From the NCBI RefSeq assembly GCF_002042885.1, contig NZ_MVFY01000003.1, positions 186,001 to 250,000 on the forward strand: a DNA stretch of 64,000 bases, read 5' to 3'. Shown here piece after piece: positions 1-8,606 of the stretch. This DNA comes from Citrobacter portucalensis (lineage in GTDB: Bacteria > Pseudomonadota > Gammaproteobacteria > Enterobacterales > Enterobacteriaceae). Numbering within the stretch: position 1 is the first letter of the stretch; every line of letters begins with the position of its first letter. A model generated the notes under the pieces. It was not told where the DNA came from. It did not search any database and saw only the letters and a list, made by a program, of their open reading frames with translations. Both the position numbers and the translations under genes were made by a program.

Positions 1-2
1 CG

Positions 3-416
3 GCTCAGGTCATTCCTGGGCAGATTATTCATATCACCTCAACGGTATTAAATATCTTCGCCGTATTAACCGCGTTCTTTGGTATTTATCTGGGATTCCA
101 CGAAGCGATCAAAGGTATTATTCTCAACGTTCTGAGCCGCGTCATTGACATTGAGAAAATTAATCCGTTGGTGCTTACGCTGGGTATTTGCACCTTTATT
201 GTTATCACCCTGGTCATTTGGGTGTCATTTCGCGTATCGGTACTGGTGTTCTTCCAGCTAGGTAGTCCGCTTTACGGGATTGTGTCGTGTATTATTCCGT
301 TCTTCCTGATCTATAAAGTAACGCAACTGGAAAAACTGCGCGGACTGAAAACCTGGTTGATCCTGCTGTACGGAATTCTGCTGTGCCTGTCGCCCTTATT
401 GAAGCTGATTGAATAA
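3..416 (+). CDS. yhjV: YhjV, HAAAP-family amino acid transporter, C-terminal part (5' truncated by window)
   Basis: The open frame enters from the window edge and ends at TAA 414-416, giving about 137 C-terminal residues. They form several hydrophobic segments separated by short charged turns, ending in LLKLIE. The sequence and the position just before the dpp locus match E. coli YhjV, an inner-membrane transporter of the hydroxy/aromatic amino acid permease (SdaC/TdcC-like) family. The substrate is not established for YhjV, so serine or a similar amino acid is only a family-level guess. A convergent regulator gene ends 35 bp downstream. The start lies outside the window. Confidence 0.85.
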   Translation, partial: AQVIPGQIIHITSTVLNIFAVLTAFFGIYLGFHEAIKGIILNVLSRVIDIEKINPLVLTLGICTFIVITLVIWVSFRVSVLVFFQLGSPLYGIVSCIIPFFLIYKVTQLEKLRGLKTWLILLYGILLCLSPLLKLIE

Positions 417-428
417 CCCACGTATATC

Positions 429-451
429 GCGCCGTCAGACGCTGGCGGCGC
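429..451. terminator. Hairpin between convergent yhjV and the sigma-54 regulator
   Basis: GCGCCG (429-434) pairs with CGGCGC (446-451) around an 11-nt loop in the 35-bp gap between two convergent stop codons. There is no strong T-run on either side, so it is a plausible but weak bidirectional terminator. Confidence 0.4.
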
Positions 452-1654
452 TTAACTCACACTCTCCAGCTGATAGCCGCGAATTTTATTCAGCACCGTG
501 GTGTGCGACACGCCCAGCGCTTTGGCGATATGCCGTGACGACACATTATCTTCCACCATCTGTTCAATGAGCTGGCGTTCAGCACACAGAACCTGCTCTT
601 TAAAAGGACGTTCTGTCGGGCCCCGCTCAACGGCAGGCAAATTCACCATCCCTAATTCTTCCCGCGTAATAACATCGGATTCCGCCATCAGCATCAGGCG
701 AATAATGGTATTTTCCAGTTCGCGCACGTTTCCCGGCCAGGTGTGATGGTGCAGGGCATCAAAACAGGCTTTATCCAGAATGATCCGCCGCTGGAATTCC
801 TTTGCGTATTTCTGCACAAAGTGGCGAATCAGCAGGCTGATATCCTGTGGACGCTCGCGCAAAGGTGGAATGGTCAGTGAAAGCACGTTGATGCGGTAAT
901 AGAGATCGGCGCGCAGCAGACGTTGTTCTACCATCTCTTCCAGATTGGCATTGGTTGCCACAATAATGCGCACATTGACCGGAATAATATGCGCTCCGCC
1001 AACGCGCCGAATCCCGCCATCCTGAAGCACGCGCAGGAGTTTAGCCTGTAAGCTCAGCGACATTTCGCCAAACTCATCGAGAAAAAGGGTGCCTTTATCG
1101 GCCATTTCAAACAGCCCTTTTTTGCCTTTACAATCCGCGCCGCTGAAAGCCCCTTTCTCATAGCCAAAGAATTCACTCTCCATTAGCGACTCAGGTAGCG
1201 CAGAGCAGTTGACCGGAATAAACGGATAAAAACGTCGCTGCCCGGAATTATGGATAGCCCGGGCCAGCAGCTCTTTACCGGTCCCCGTATCGCCACGTAT
1301 CAGAACGGTATATTTGCTGTCGGCAATTTTTATCGCCTTTTCGATAAGCGCGTGCATGCTCTGGCTGCTGCAAATAATGTCAGAGAAATAGCGCGGGCGT
1401 TCCGGTTCCGGCGTTGACAGCTCACTTATCTCCTCACAGAGGTAAGCGACATGAATAATATCGGCGCGCTGGCTTAAACAGGATTGCACACAGGAAATAT
1501 CCTGTAGCTGGCGGCACCAGGATTTAATCAGGATCCGCCCAGGCGTGACTTTCATGGAGATGATATTGATATCACAGCAGGAAAATTCCTTCAGGACATC
1601 CTCAACCATCGACAGACGATCAATTGTTTTAATATCCCAGCGTATCGTGACCAC
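452..1654 (-). CDS. TyrR-like sigma-54-dependent transcriptional activator
   Basis: 400 aa, GTG start at 1654 preceded by AGGAG at 6 nt. The first 70 residues resemble the N-terminal ACT domain of TyrR. A central AAA+ domain follows, with Walker A GDTGTGKE (121-128), the sigma-54 contact loop GAFSGA (168-173, Ser for the usual Thr) and Walker B near 190-194 (LFLDE). A C-terminal Fis-type helix-turn-helix lies near residues 370-395 (IAKALGVSHTTVLNKI). It is shorter than TyrR (513 aa) and lacks its PAS domain, but unlike TyrR it keeps the GAFTGA-type loop, so it should activate sigma-54 RNA polymerase. E. coli K-12 has no such gene between yhjV and dppF. By analogy with TyrR, which controls HAAAP transporters, yhjV is a possible target; that is inference. 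Confidence 0.8.
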   Translation of the reverse strand: MVTIRWDIKTIDRLSMVEDVLKEFSCCDINIISMKVTPGRILIKSWCRQLQDISCVQSCLSQRADIIHVAYLCEEISELSTPEPERPRYFSDIICSSQSMHALIEKAIKIADSKYTVLIRGDTGTGKELLARAIHNSGQRRFYPFIPVNCSALPESLMESEFFGYEKGAFSGADCKGKKGLFEMADKGTLFLDEFGEMSLSLQAKLLRVLQDGGIRRVGGAHIIPVNVRIIVATNANLEEMVEQRLLRADLYYRINVLSLTIPPLRERPQDISLLIRHFVQKYAKEFQRRIILDKACFDALHHHTWPGNVRELENTIIRLMLMAESDVITREELGMVNLPAVERGPTERPFKEQVLCAERQLIEQMVEDNVSSRHIAKALGVSHTTVLNKIRGYQLESVS

Positions 1655-1783
1655 ATTTGCTCCTGGTAGTTAGCAACTGCGAAATAGATATTTTTGTGAC
1701 TAGAGGGAATCTGACTACATTCTAGACGCTGTGGAATAATGTTCTGCCAAAGGACTCACATTGTGGACGTAAAGAGAAAATAT

Positions 1784-1811
1784 AAAAAAACCGGAGCACA
1801 AGGCTCCGGTT
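1784..1811 (-). terminator. Rho-independent terminator of the dpp operon
   Basis: Arms AACCGGAGC (1789-1797) and GCTCCGGTT (1803-1811) with a 5-nt loop, followed on the minus strand by a run of T (A-run 1784-1790 on plus). It lies 20 bp beyond the dppF stop. Confidence 0.88.
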
Positions 1812-1830
1812 ATCGGGTCATAACCCAGGT

Positions 1831-2835
1831 TTATTGCTGTGGGTTTTCATCCTGGTCAACGGCAAAACACGCCACCAGTTGACCGCCGTAATCTTTCAAC
1901 TGCGGCTGAAGCTGGGTACACGGACCAAAGCGACGACGGCAGCGGGCGTTAAACGCGCAGCCCGGCGGCGGATTCAGCGGGCTTGGCAGTTCACCGGTCA
2001 GCTTGATACGCTCACGGCGATCGTCCGGGTTCAGACGCGGCGTTGCGGAGAGCAGCGCTTGCGTGTACGGATGACGCGGATTATTGAAGATTTGGTCCTT
2101 CGTCCCTTTCTCCACGCAGCGGCCTAAATACATCACCATCACTTCATCGGCAATGTGCTCAACCACCGACAGGTCGTGCGAGATAAAGACGTATGACAGC
2201 CCCAGTTCCTGCTGCAAATCCATCATCAGATTCAGCACCTGCGCACGCACCGAAACGTCCAGCGCTGAGACCGGTTCATCGGCAATCACCACGTCCGGGT
2301 CAAGCATCAGACCGCGAGCGATGGCAATACGCTGACGCTGACCGCCGGAGAACATATGCGGATAGCGGTCGTAGTGTTCGGTTTTCAGCCCCACTTTCGC
2401 CATCATCGCCAGCGCTTTTTCACGACGTTCCTCTTTGCTGAGCGTGGAGTTGATCAGCAGCGGCTCTTCCAGAATCTGCCCCACTTTCTTACGCGGGTTC
2501 AGGGAACCGTACGGGTTCTGGAATACAATCTGGATTTTCTGCCGACGCAGCTTTTGCGCCTGCGGGTCGTGCTTAAGCAGATCCTGTCCCTGGTAATACA
2601 GCTCACCGCCGGTCGGGACTTCAATCATCGTCAGCAGGCGGCCAAGGGTGGATTTCCCACAGCCCGACTCGCCTACCACCGCCAGCGTTTTACCACGCTC
2701 TAAGGTAAAGGAGACGCCGTCCAGCGCTTTCACCAGGCGCTCCGGGGCGAACATGCCCTTTTTCACCGGGTAGTGTTTTTTCAGATCAATAGCCTGCAAC
2801 AGCGGCTGTGACAAAGTGGCCTTTTGCGTACTCAT
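1831..2835 (-). CDS. dppF: Dipeptide ABC transporter ATP-binding subunit DppF
   Basis: 334 aa, the E. coli length. One of the two cytoplasmic ATPases that energise dipeptide (and heme) import through DppBC. Walker [10 protein letters not shown] (55-63), ABC signature SGGQRQR (163-169) and Walker B ending ADEP (185-188) are intact. The C-terminal extension with a cysteine cluster around CAFNARC is the oligopeptide-transporter (Oligo_HPY) domain. Its ATG overlaps the dppD stop by four bases (ATGA), indicating translational coupling. Last gene of dppABCDF; a strong terminator follows. Confidence 0.96.
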   Translation of the reverse strand: MSTQKATLSQPLLQAIDLKKHYPVKKGMFAPERLVKALDGVSFTLERGKTLAVVGESGCGKSTLGRLLTMIEVPTGGELYYQGQDLLKHDPQAQKLRRQKIQIVFQNPYGSLNPRKKVGQILEEPLLINSTLSKEERREKALAMMAKVGLKTEHYDRYPHMFSGGQRQRIAIARGLMLDPDVVIADEPVSALDVSVRAQVLNLMMDLQQELGLSYVFISHDLSVVEHIADEVMVMYLGRCVEKGTKDQIFNNPRHPYTQALLSATPRLNPDDRRERIKLTGELPSPLNPPPGCAFNARCRRRFGPCTQLQPQLKDYGGQLVACFAVDQDENPQQ

Positions 2836-3815
2836 AGCCCAGGCCTCCCGGCATCATCAAGTGGGTAGTGGCATTTCGACTGACGACCGCCTTCCAGCAG
2901 GTTCAGTTCAGGTTCTTCAGCGCGGCATTTGTCGGTCGCATAGGGGCAGCGTGGGTTCAGCAAACAGCCGCTCGGGCGGTCATATTTCCCGGGAACCACG
3001 CCCGGCAGCGAGGCCAGACGTGCTTTATCCTGAGCAAACTCAGGCAGCGCGCGCAGCAGCGCCTGGGTGTAAGGATGACGCGGCGCGCGAAAGATATCCT
3101 GCGCGGCTCCGGTTTCTACCACCTGACCGGCGTACATCACGATGATTTTGTGTGCCGCTTCAGCCACCAGCGCCAGATCGTGCGTGATTAAGACCAGCGC
3201 CATGTTCTCTTTTTGCTGCAATTCCAGCAGTAGCTCGATGATCTGCGCCTGAATAGTCACATCCAGCGCCGTTGTCGGTTCGTCGGCAATCAGCAGTTTC
3301 GGACGACAGGCTATCGCCATCGCGATCATCACGCGCTGACTCATCCCACCGGACAACTGGTGCGGATATACATCAAGACGCGAGGCCGGATCGGGGATCC
3401 CCACCAGCGTCAGCAGGTCTATTGCCCGCTGAATACGCGTTTTTTTGTTGCCGCCCTGGTGCACTTTAATAGCTTCCATAATCTGGTAGCCGACGGTGTA
3501 GCAGGGGTTAAGGCTGGTCATCGGGTCCTGGAAGATCATCGCCACTTCCGCGCCCACTAACTGGCGACGCTCTTTCTCAGAGATGCGCTTCAGGTCGCGA
3601 CCATTAAACTCCAGATTTTCGGCCATAACGCGGCCTGGGTAGTCAATCAGTCCCATAATCGCCAGCGAACTGACGGACTTACCAGAGCCGGACTCTCCTA
3701 CAATGCCAACCACTTCACCCTGATTCACACTGTAGCTAATGCGGTCTACGGCGCGGAATTCGGAACCTACGTCGCCGAAATGCACCGATAATTTATCTAC
3801 ATTTAATAACGCCAT
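2832..3815 (-). CDS. dppD: Dipeptide ABC transporter ATP-binding subunit DppD
   Basis: 327 aa, full length. Partner ATPase of DppF. Walker A GESGSGKS (40-47), signature LSGGMSQR (154-161) and a Walker B IADEP motif are present. The C-terminal Oligo_HPY region carries the CLLNPRC cysteine pair shared by Dpp and Opp ATPases. Starts 10 bp after the dppC stop and overlaps dppF by 4 bp. Confidence 0.96.
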   Translation of the reverse strand: MALLNVDKLSVHFGDVGSEFRAVDRISYSVNQGEVVGIVGESGSGKSVSSLAIMGLIDYPGRVMAENLEFNGRDLKRISEKERRQLVGAEVAMIFQDPMTSLNPCYTVGYQIMEAIKVHQGGNKKTRIQRAIDLLTLVGIPDPASRLDVYPHQLSGGMSQRVMIAMAIACRPKLLIADEPTTALDVTIQAQIIELLLELQQKENMALVLITHDLALVAEAAHKIIVMYAGQVVETGAAQDIFRAPRHPYTQALLRALPEFAQDKARLASLPGVVPGKYDRPSGCLLNPRCPYATDKCRAEEPELNLLEGGRQSKCHYPLDDAGRPGL

Positions 3816-3825
3816 CTCGAACCTC

Positions 3826-4728
3826 TTACTGCTTCAGTTTGGGATCGAGCGCGTCACGCAGACCGTCACCCATCAGGTTAAATGCCAGCACCGTCAACAG
3901 GATCGCCAGCCCCGGGAAGGTCACAACCCACCAGGCGCTTTGGGCAAACTGTAGAACGTCAGAGAGCATGGTGCCCCATTCCGGCGTAGGCGGCTGTGCG
4001 CCCATCCCCAAGAAGCCGAGGGCAGCCATATCGAGAATGGCGTTAGAGAAGCCAAGCGACGCCTGAACAATCAGCGGCGCAAGACAGTTAGGAAGAATGT
4101 TGACGAACATCTGGCGCATCGCGCCGGCTCCCGCCACGCGAGATGCAGTGACGTAGTCGCGGTTAACCTCCACCAGCACGGCGGCGCGCGTCAAACGGAC
4201 ATAGTGCGGCAATGCCACGAACGTCAGCGCCAGCGCGGCGTTGCCAATCGAGGGGCCAAATACCGCCACCAGCACCAGCGCCAGCAACAGGCTCGGCAAT
4301 GCCAGCATGATATCGACCACACGCATGATGACGTTATCGACAATCCCGCCAAAGTAACCGGCGATCAGCCCAAGAACCACGCCCATCAGCAGGGAGAGTA
4401 CTACCACCAGACAGCCGACCAACAGCGACAGACGCGCACCGTACATCAGGCGGGACAGCACGTCGCGGCCTACATCATCAGTACCAAACAGATGCGCCAT
4501 GGTACCGCCTTCCTGCCACGCGGGAGGAGCCAGCAGCGTATCGCGGAACTGGTCTGCCGGGTTGTAGGGTGCGAGGACGTTGGCAAAGACCGCAATCAGG
4601 ATCATCACCACAACGTACACCAGCCCAACAACCGCACCTTTGTTGCGTTTAAAATAGTGCCAGAACTCCTGCAGCGGAGTCATCGGCGCCGGTGCAGCAA
4701 TAACTTTATTTTCAGTAACCTGTGACAT
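3826..4728 (-). CDS. dppC: Dipeptide ABC transporter permease DppC
   Basis: 300 aa inner-membrane permease with an N-terminal cytoplasmic tail, a first membrane helix near residues 33-55 and the conserved BPD_transp_1 core. The EAA-type loop that docks on the ATPases ([20 protein letters not shown]) is clear. Forms the translocation pore with DppB. It lies 9 bp after dppB and 10 bp before dppD in one operon. Confidence 0.96.
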   Translation of the reverse strand: MSQVTENKVIAAPAPMTPLQEFWHYFKRNKGAVVGLVYVVVMILIAVFANVLAPYNPADQFRDTLLAPPAWQEGGTMAHLFGTDDVGRDVLSRLMYGARLSLLVGCLVVVLSLLMGVVLGLIAGYFGGIVDNVIMRVVDIMLALPSLLLALVLVAVFGPSIGNAALALTFVALPHYVRLTRAAVLVEVNRDYVTASRVAGAGAMRQMFVNILPNCLAPLIVQASLGFSNAILDMAALGFLGMGAQPPTPEWGTMLSDVLQFAQSAWWVVTFPGLAILLTVLAFNLMGDGLRDALDPKLKQ

Positions 4729-4737
4729 GATGGCCCC

Positions 4738-5757
4738 TTACTTCTTATGCCGAATACGCGGGTTCACCACGCCGTACAGCAGGTCTACCAGCAGGTTGAC
4801 GAGGATAATCATCGTCGCGACCAGCAGCACCCCGCCCTGCACCACCGGATAATCGCGGCGTTGCAGCGCATCGATCAGCCAGCGCCCCAGTCCCGGCCAC
4901 GAGAAGATGGTCTCGGTCAGGATCGCCCCGGCCAGCAACGTACCAACCTGCAGGCCGATAACGGTCACCACGGGCAGCATCGCGTTACGCAGAGCGTGAA
5001 TAATGATGACGCGCATACGGGTCAGGCCTTTGGCGCGCGCGGTACGGATGTAATCTTCACCCAGCACTTCCAGCATCGATGAACGGGTCATACGCACAAT
5101 GACCGCCAGAGGAATGGTACCCAGCACCATCGCAGGCAGGATCATATGCGCCAACGCATCAATAAAGTTGCCCTCTTCACCCCAGATGGCGGTGTCGATC
5201 AGCATAAAGCCGGTTAGCGGATTGGAATCATCAAGGAACACCATGTCGCTCACCCGCCCAGAAACTGGCGTCAGGTTCAACTGCACGGAAACCAGCATGA
5301 TCAGCATCATGCCCCACCAGAAAATCGGCATAGAGTAACCGGTCAGCGCCAGGCCAACTGCCGTGTGATCGAAAATGGAGCCGCGCTTAACGGCAGCAAG
5401 TACACCCACTGGGATACCCACTGCGACGGCGAAAATCATCGCGCAGACGCCGAGTTCCAGCGTTGCTTTGAAGCGAGGTACGAACTCTTCCCACACCGGT
5501 AAGCGGCTTTTCAGTGAGATACCTAAATCACCATGCATAACCCCCCAGATATAGTGGAGGTACTGCTGCCACATCGGCTTATCCAGACCGAGTTCAGCCA
5601 ACAGTTGAGCATGACGCTCAGGGGAGATCCCACGTTCACCCGCCATGATCATAACCGGATCGCCGGGGATCATATGGACAAAGGCAAAGGTGAGAAGAGT
5701 GATACCGATAAACGTGGGGATGACGAGTCCCAAACGTCGGAGAATGAACTGCAACAT
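4738..5757 (-). CDS. dppB: Dipeptide ABC transporter permease DppB
   Basis: 339 aa when started at the ATG at 5755-5757 (MLQFILRRLGLVIPTF), which matches the E. coli protein. A longer in-frame reading to 5892 runs through the REP element and adds 45 non-conserved residues, so it is rejected. The protein is an inner-membrane permease with about six helices and the EAA loop (RTARAKGLTRMRVIIIHALRN). It follows dppA after 166 bp containing a REP hairpin. Confidence 0.95.
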   Translation of the reverse strand: MLQFILRRLGLVIPTFIGITLLTFAFVHMIPGDPVMIMAGERGISPERHAQLLAELGLDKPMWQQYLHYIWGVMHGDLGISLKSRLPVWEEFVPRFKATLELGVCAMIFAVAVGIPVGVLAAVKRGSIFDHTAVGLALTGYSMPIFWWGMMLIMLVSVQLNLTPVSGRVSDMVFLDDSNPLTGFMLIDTAIWGEEGNFIDALAHMILPAMVLGTIPLAVIVRMTRSSMLEVLGEDYIRTARAKGLTRMRVIIIHALRNAMLPVVTVIGLQVGTLLAGAILTETIFSWPGLGRWLIDALQRRDYPVVQGGVLLVATMIILVNLLVDLLYGVVNPRIRHKK

Positions 5758-5844
5758 AACCCGGATTCTCTCTAATGACGCACGGCCTGGAACCGTGAGT
5801 CTGTATTGCTCACAAATCTTATCCCACGCAAACTGCATCGCGGG

Positions 5845-5907
5845 TAAAGCATTACGCCGGAGGGCGCTGCGCTTATCCGGCCTACACAACACCGGGGCGC
5901 AGCGCTT
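5845..5907. repeat. REP/BIME element in the dppA-dppB intergenic region
   Basis: Contains the enterobacterial REP core (GCCGGAGGGCGCTGCGCTTATCCGGC and the flanking GCGCAGCGC). It sits within the operon between the highly expressed binding-protein gene and the permease gene. Such hairpins commonly protect the upstream message from 3' exonucleases and lower downstream expression; that role here is inferred. Confidence 0.75.
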
Positions 5908-5923
5908 CCTTAATTGCTTTTAA

Positions 5924-7531
5924 TTATTCGACAGAGACGTTTTCGAAGTGGTGTTTGCCTAATGGATCAACCACATAGCCTTTCACTTCTTTACGCACTG
6001 GTTCGTACACGGTGGAGTGAGCAACAATCAGAGCCGGAGCCTGGTCGTGCATAACAACCTGAGCTTGCTTGTACAGTTCAATACGTTTGTTGTGATCGTC
6101 GGTCGCACGCGCCGGCTGGATCAGGTCTTCAAACGGCTTGTAGCACCAGCGAGAGTAGTTAGAACCGTCTTTCGCTGCCGCACAGCTGAACAAGGTCGCG
6201 AAGAAGTTGTCCGGATCCCCGTTGTCACCGGTCCAGCCCATCATCACCGCCTGATGTTCACCCGCTTTGGCGCGTTTCAGATACTCGCCCCACTCGTAGG
6301 TCACAATCTTGGCCTGAACGCCAATTTTCGCCCAGTCAGCCTGAACCATTTCTGCCATACGACGTGCGTTCGGGTTATATGGACGCTGTACCGGCATAGC
6401 CCACAGCTCAACGGTAAAGCCTTTGTCCTGACCCGCTTCCTTCAGCAGCGCTTTGGCCTTCTCAGGATCGTAGGTGTAGTCTTTAACGTCGTCGTTATAG
6501 CCCCACATGGTCGGCGGAATCAGGTTTTTCGCGGCAACGCCAGCGCCCTGATAAACCGCTTTGATGATCGCTTCTTTGTTTACCGCGTAGGTCAGCGCCT
6601 GACGGACTTTCACGTCATCAAACGGTTTTTTCTCGGTGTTGAAAGAGAGGTAGCCAACGTTCAGACCCGCCTGCTCCATCAGATTGATGTTTTTATCCTG
6701 CTTCATGCGCGCGATGTCTGCCGGGTTCGGGTACGGCATCACCTGGCACTCGTTCTTCTGCAGTTTGGCGTAACGCACGGAAGCATCAGGCGTAATGGAG
6801 AAGACCAGACGGTCGATCTGCGGCTTGGTGCCCCAGTAACCTTCGAATGCTTTATACAGAATACGGGAGTCTTTCTGGTACTGCTGCAGCTGGAACGGAC
6901 CGGTACCAATTGGGTTCAGATCCACTTTCTCCGGAGAACCGGCTTTCAGCATGTTGTCAGCATATTCTTTGGAAAGAATAGAAGCGAAGTCCATCGCCAG
7001 GTCAGCCAGGAACGGCGCTTCCGGGCGAGTCAGCACGAACTGAACGGTTTTATCGTCCACTTTTTTCACTTCGGAGATCAGATCCGGCAGACCCATCCCT
7101 TCGAAGTATTCATAGCTGCCGCCAGAGACTTTATGGTACGGGTTCTGGGCATTTTTCTGACGATCGAAAGAGAACACCACGTCATCGGCGTTAAAATCGC
7201 GCGTCGGTTTAAATTCTTTGTTGTCCTGCCACTTCACGCCCTGACGCAGGTGGAAGGTGTAGGTTTTGCCGTCTTCGCTGATTTCCCACTTCTCAGCAAG
7301 GCCCGGAATCACTTCAGTCGTACCGGTTTTGAACTCGACCAGGCGGTTATAGATCGGTACGGAGCTGGCATCATAGGTGGTGCCAGAGGTGAAAAGCTGC
7401 GGGTTAAAGCCTTCAGGAGATCCTTCTGAACAATAAACCAGAGTTTTAGCCTGTACGCTTGCTGCGACGGTCATAGCCACCAGGCTCAGACCAAGCTTCA
7501 GCATCCCTGACTTCTTCAAGGAAATACTCAT
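5924..7531 (-). CDS. dppA: Periplasmic dipeptide-binding protein DppA
   Basis: 535 aa, equal to E. coli DppA. A Sec signal peptide (basic start, hydrophobic LGLSLVAMTVAASVQA, cleavage after residue 28) precedes the mature N-terminus KTLVYCSEGSPEGFNPQ. It belongs to the SBP_bac_5 family of clamp-shaped receptors that deliver dipeptides to DppBC; it also serves chemotaxis with Tap and heme uptake in E. coli. RBS GGAG lies 9 nt before the ATG. First gene of the dpp operon. Confidence 0.97.
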   Translation of the reverse strand: MSISLKKSGMLKLGLSLVAMTVAASVQAKTLVYCSEGSPEGFNPQLFTSGTTYDASSVPIYNRLVEFKTGTTEVIPGLAEKWEISEDGKTYTFHLRQGVKWQDNKEFKPTRDFNADDVVFSFDRQKNAQNPYHKVSGGSYEYFEGMGLPDLISEVKKVDDKTVQFVLTRPEAPFLADLAMDFASILSKEYADNMLKAGSPEKVDLNPIGTGPFQLQQYQKDSRILYKAFEGYWGTKPQIDRLVFSITPDASVRYAKLQKNECQVMPYPNPADIARMKQDKNINLMEQAGLNVGYLSFNTEKKPFDDVKVRQALTYAVNKEAIIKAVYQGAGVAAKNLIPPTMWGYNDDVKDYTYDPEKAKALLKEAGQDKGFTVELWAMPVQRPYNPNARRMAEMVQADWAKIGVQAKIVTYEWGEYLKRAKAGEHQAVMMGWTGDNGDPDNFFATLFSCAAAKDGSNYSRWCYKPFEDLIQPARATDDHNKRIELYKQAQVVMHDQAPALIVAHSTVYEPVRKEVKGYVVDPLGKHHFENVSVE

Positions 7532-7543
7532 TCTTCTGCTCCA

Positions 7544-7561
7544 ATGTGATGTTTGTTGTTT
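7544..7561 (-). promoter_or_regulatory. CA-rich GcvB target site in the dppA leader
   Basis: The minus-strand leader just upstream of the dppA ribosome-binding site reads AAACAACAAACATCACAT. In E. coli and Salmonella the GU-rich R1 region of the sRNA GcvB pairs with exactly this kind of CA-rich stretch and represses dppA. Seen here by sequence only; the GcvB gene is outside the window. Confidence 0.6.
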
Positions 7562-7682
7562 TACCCTTTGCAGTGGGTTTGCACCGCCTGGCCTTTTTTT
7601 GTTTTTTACCCGGCCGGGTCGGCGTTAAGAGGATGGGGATTCCGTTCACATAAGCGACTGAGTTGCAGTGCGGATTCTCCAT

Positions 7683-8142
7683 GAAATGCCCCTCATACCC
7701 TACAATCTGTCAACAGAATGTGAAAACGTCAATACAGGTCACCGTGATTTACGCCAACGGTGAGAATTCACAAACAAAGATAAAAAAAAGTGCGGAAGGA
7801 CATTTTCAGCAGGGAAATTTGTGCTACGCGTACTATGCCAGAATAAACATCTTCATATTTCGCAACATTTGGTGATTAACATTTATGCAATTTATTCAAA
7901 CTTTCTAAATTAATGCTGCATATCTGAGCGATTAATACCATGAACGTTAAAGCGCACAGCGGAAAATGCCAGCTTCAGCCATAAGTAGCGCAAAAAAAGT
8001 TTCAAGCAAATATAAAAAAAGGCAATGGAATATGTCACAGAATCGTTAACAGTCAGTGGGAAGTGGTGCACAATTTTTGCAGATAAAATGAAGGTCAAAC
8101 GTGGGGTCGGAAAAACAAAAAATACGCCCTGCCAGCGCTTCG
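7683..8142. other. AT-rich dppA upstream region without a supportable gene
   Basis: Between the dppA leader and the REP array no open frame has a ribosome-binding site or recognisable product. The region should hold the dppA promoter, read leftwards; I could not assign its -35/-10 with confidence. Confidence 0.45.
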
Positions 8143-8376
8143 CCTGTAGGCCGGATAAGGCGCTTGCGCCGCATCCGGCAATGTCTGTTATAGCGTGATG
8201 TTTTGCCTGATACCGCTTCGCCTGTAGGCCGGATAAGGCGCCTGCGCCGCATCCGGTAGTGTCTGTTATAGCGTGATGTTTTGCCTGATACCGCTTCGCC
8301 TGTAGGCCGGATAAGGCGCTTGCGCCGCATCCGGCAGTGTCTGTTATAGCGTGATGTTTTGCCTGATGGCGCTTCG
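8143..8376. repeat. Three tandem 78-bp REP-containing units
   Basis: Three head-to-tail copies start at 8143, 8221 and 8299, each beginning CCTGTAGGCCGGATAAGGCG. Each has an inner palindrome (GGATAAGGCG...GCGCCGCATCC) and a shared spacer GTCTGTTATAGCGTGATGTTTTGCCTGATACCGCTTCG-type segment. Copies differ at only a few bases. A degenerate inverted REP (GCTTATCAGGCCTAC) closes the array at 8377-8390. It lies between dppA and the proK terminator. Confidence 0.92.
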
Positions 8377-8404
8377 CTTATCAGGCCTACAAAAGCCACA
8401 AATG

Positions 8405-8429
8405 CAAAAAACCCGCTCAGAGAGCGGGC
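8405..8429 (-). terminator. Terminator of proK
   Basis: CCCGCTC (8412-8418) pairs with GAGCGGG (8422-8428). On the minus strand it is followed by a T-run (8405-8410) and lies directly downstream of the tRNA 3' end. Confidence 0.88.
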
Positions 8430-8438
8430 TTTCTAATT

Positions 8439-8515
<77 letters not shown>

Positions 8516-8606
8516 AATGCGGGGCGCATCTTACTGCTCAGCTGCGCGCCCGTCAATCCCTTAGTATCAAAATGCCATTTGATCGGCGAGAAAGTCAGCA
8601 GCTCAG

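Noticed and set aside
5758-5892. N-terminal extension of dppB
   Set aside because: It translates the REP element and is absent from the conserved DppB N-terminus; ATG 5755-5757 fits length and homology.
6017-7429. Long open frame antisense to dppA (470 codons)
   Set aside because: Shadow of the strongly biased codon use in dppA; no start signals or recognisable product.
7757-7773. GGTGAGAATTCACAAA as a CRP or FNR site upstream of dppA
   Set aside because: The half-site spacing does not fit TGTGA-N6-TCACA and the centre is not symmetrical.
8143-8376. Possible CRISPR array
   Set aside because: The repeated unit is a whole 78-bp REP-plus-spacer block; the supposed spacers are identical to each other and no cas genes are present.
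8046-8399. Open minus-strand frame encoding a protein with three 26-residue repeats
   Set aside because: It is the translation of the 78-bp tandem REP units; the frame stays open only because 78 is a multiple of three. No RBS and no homology.
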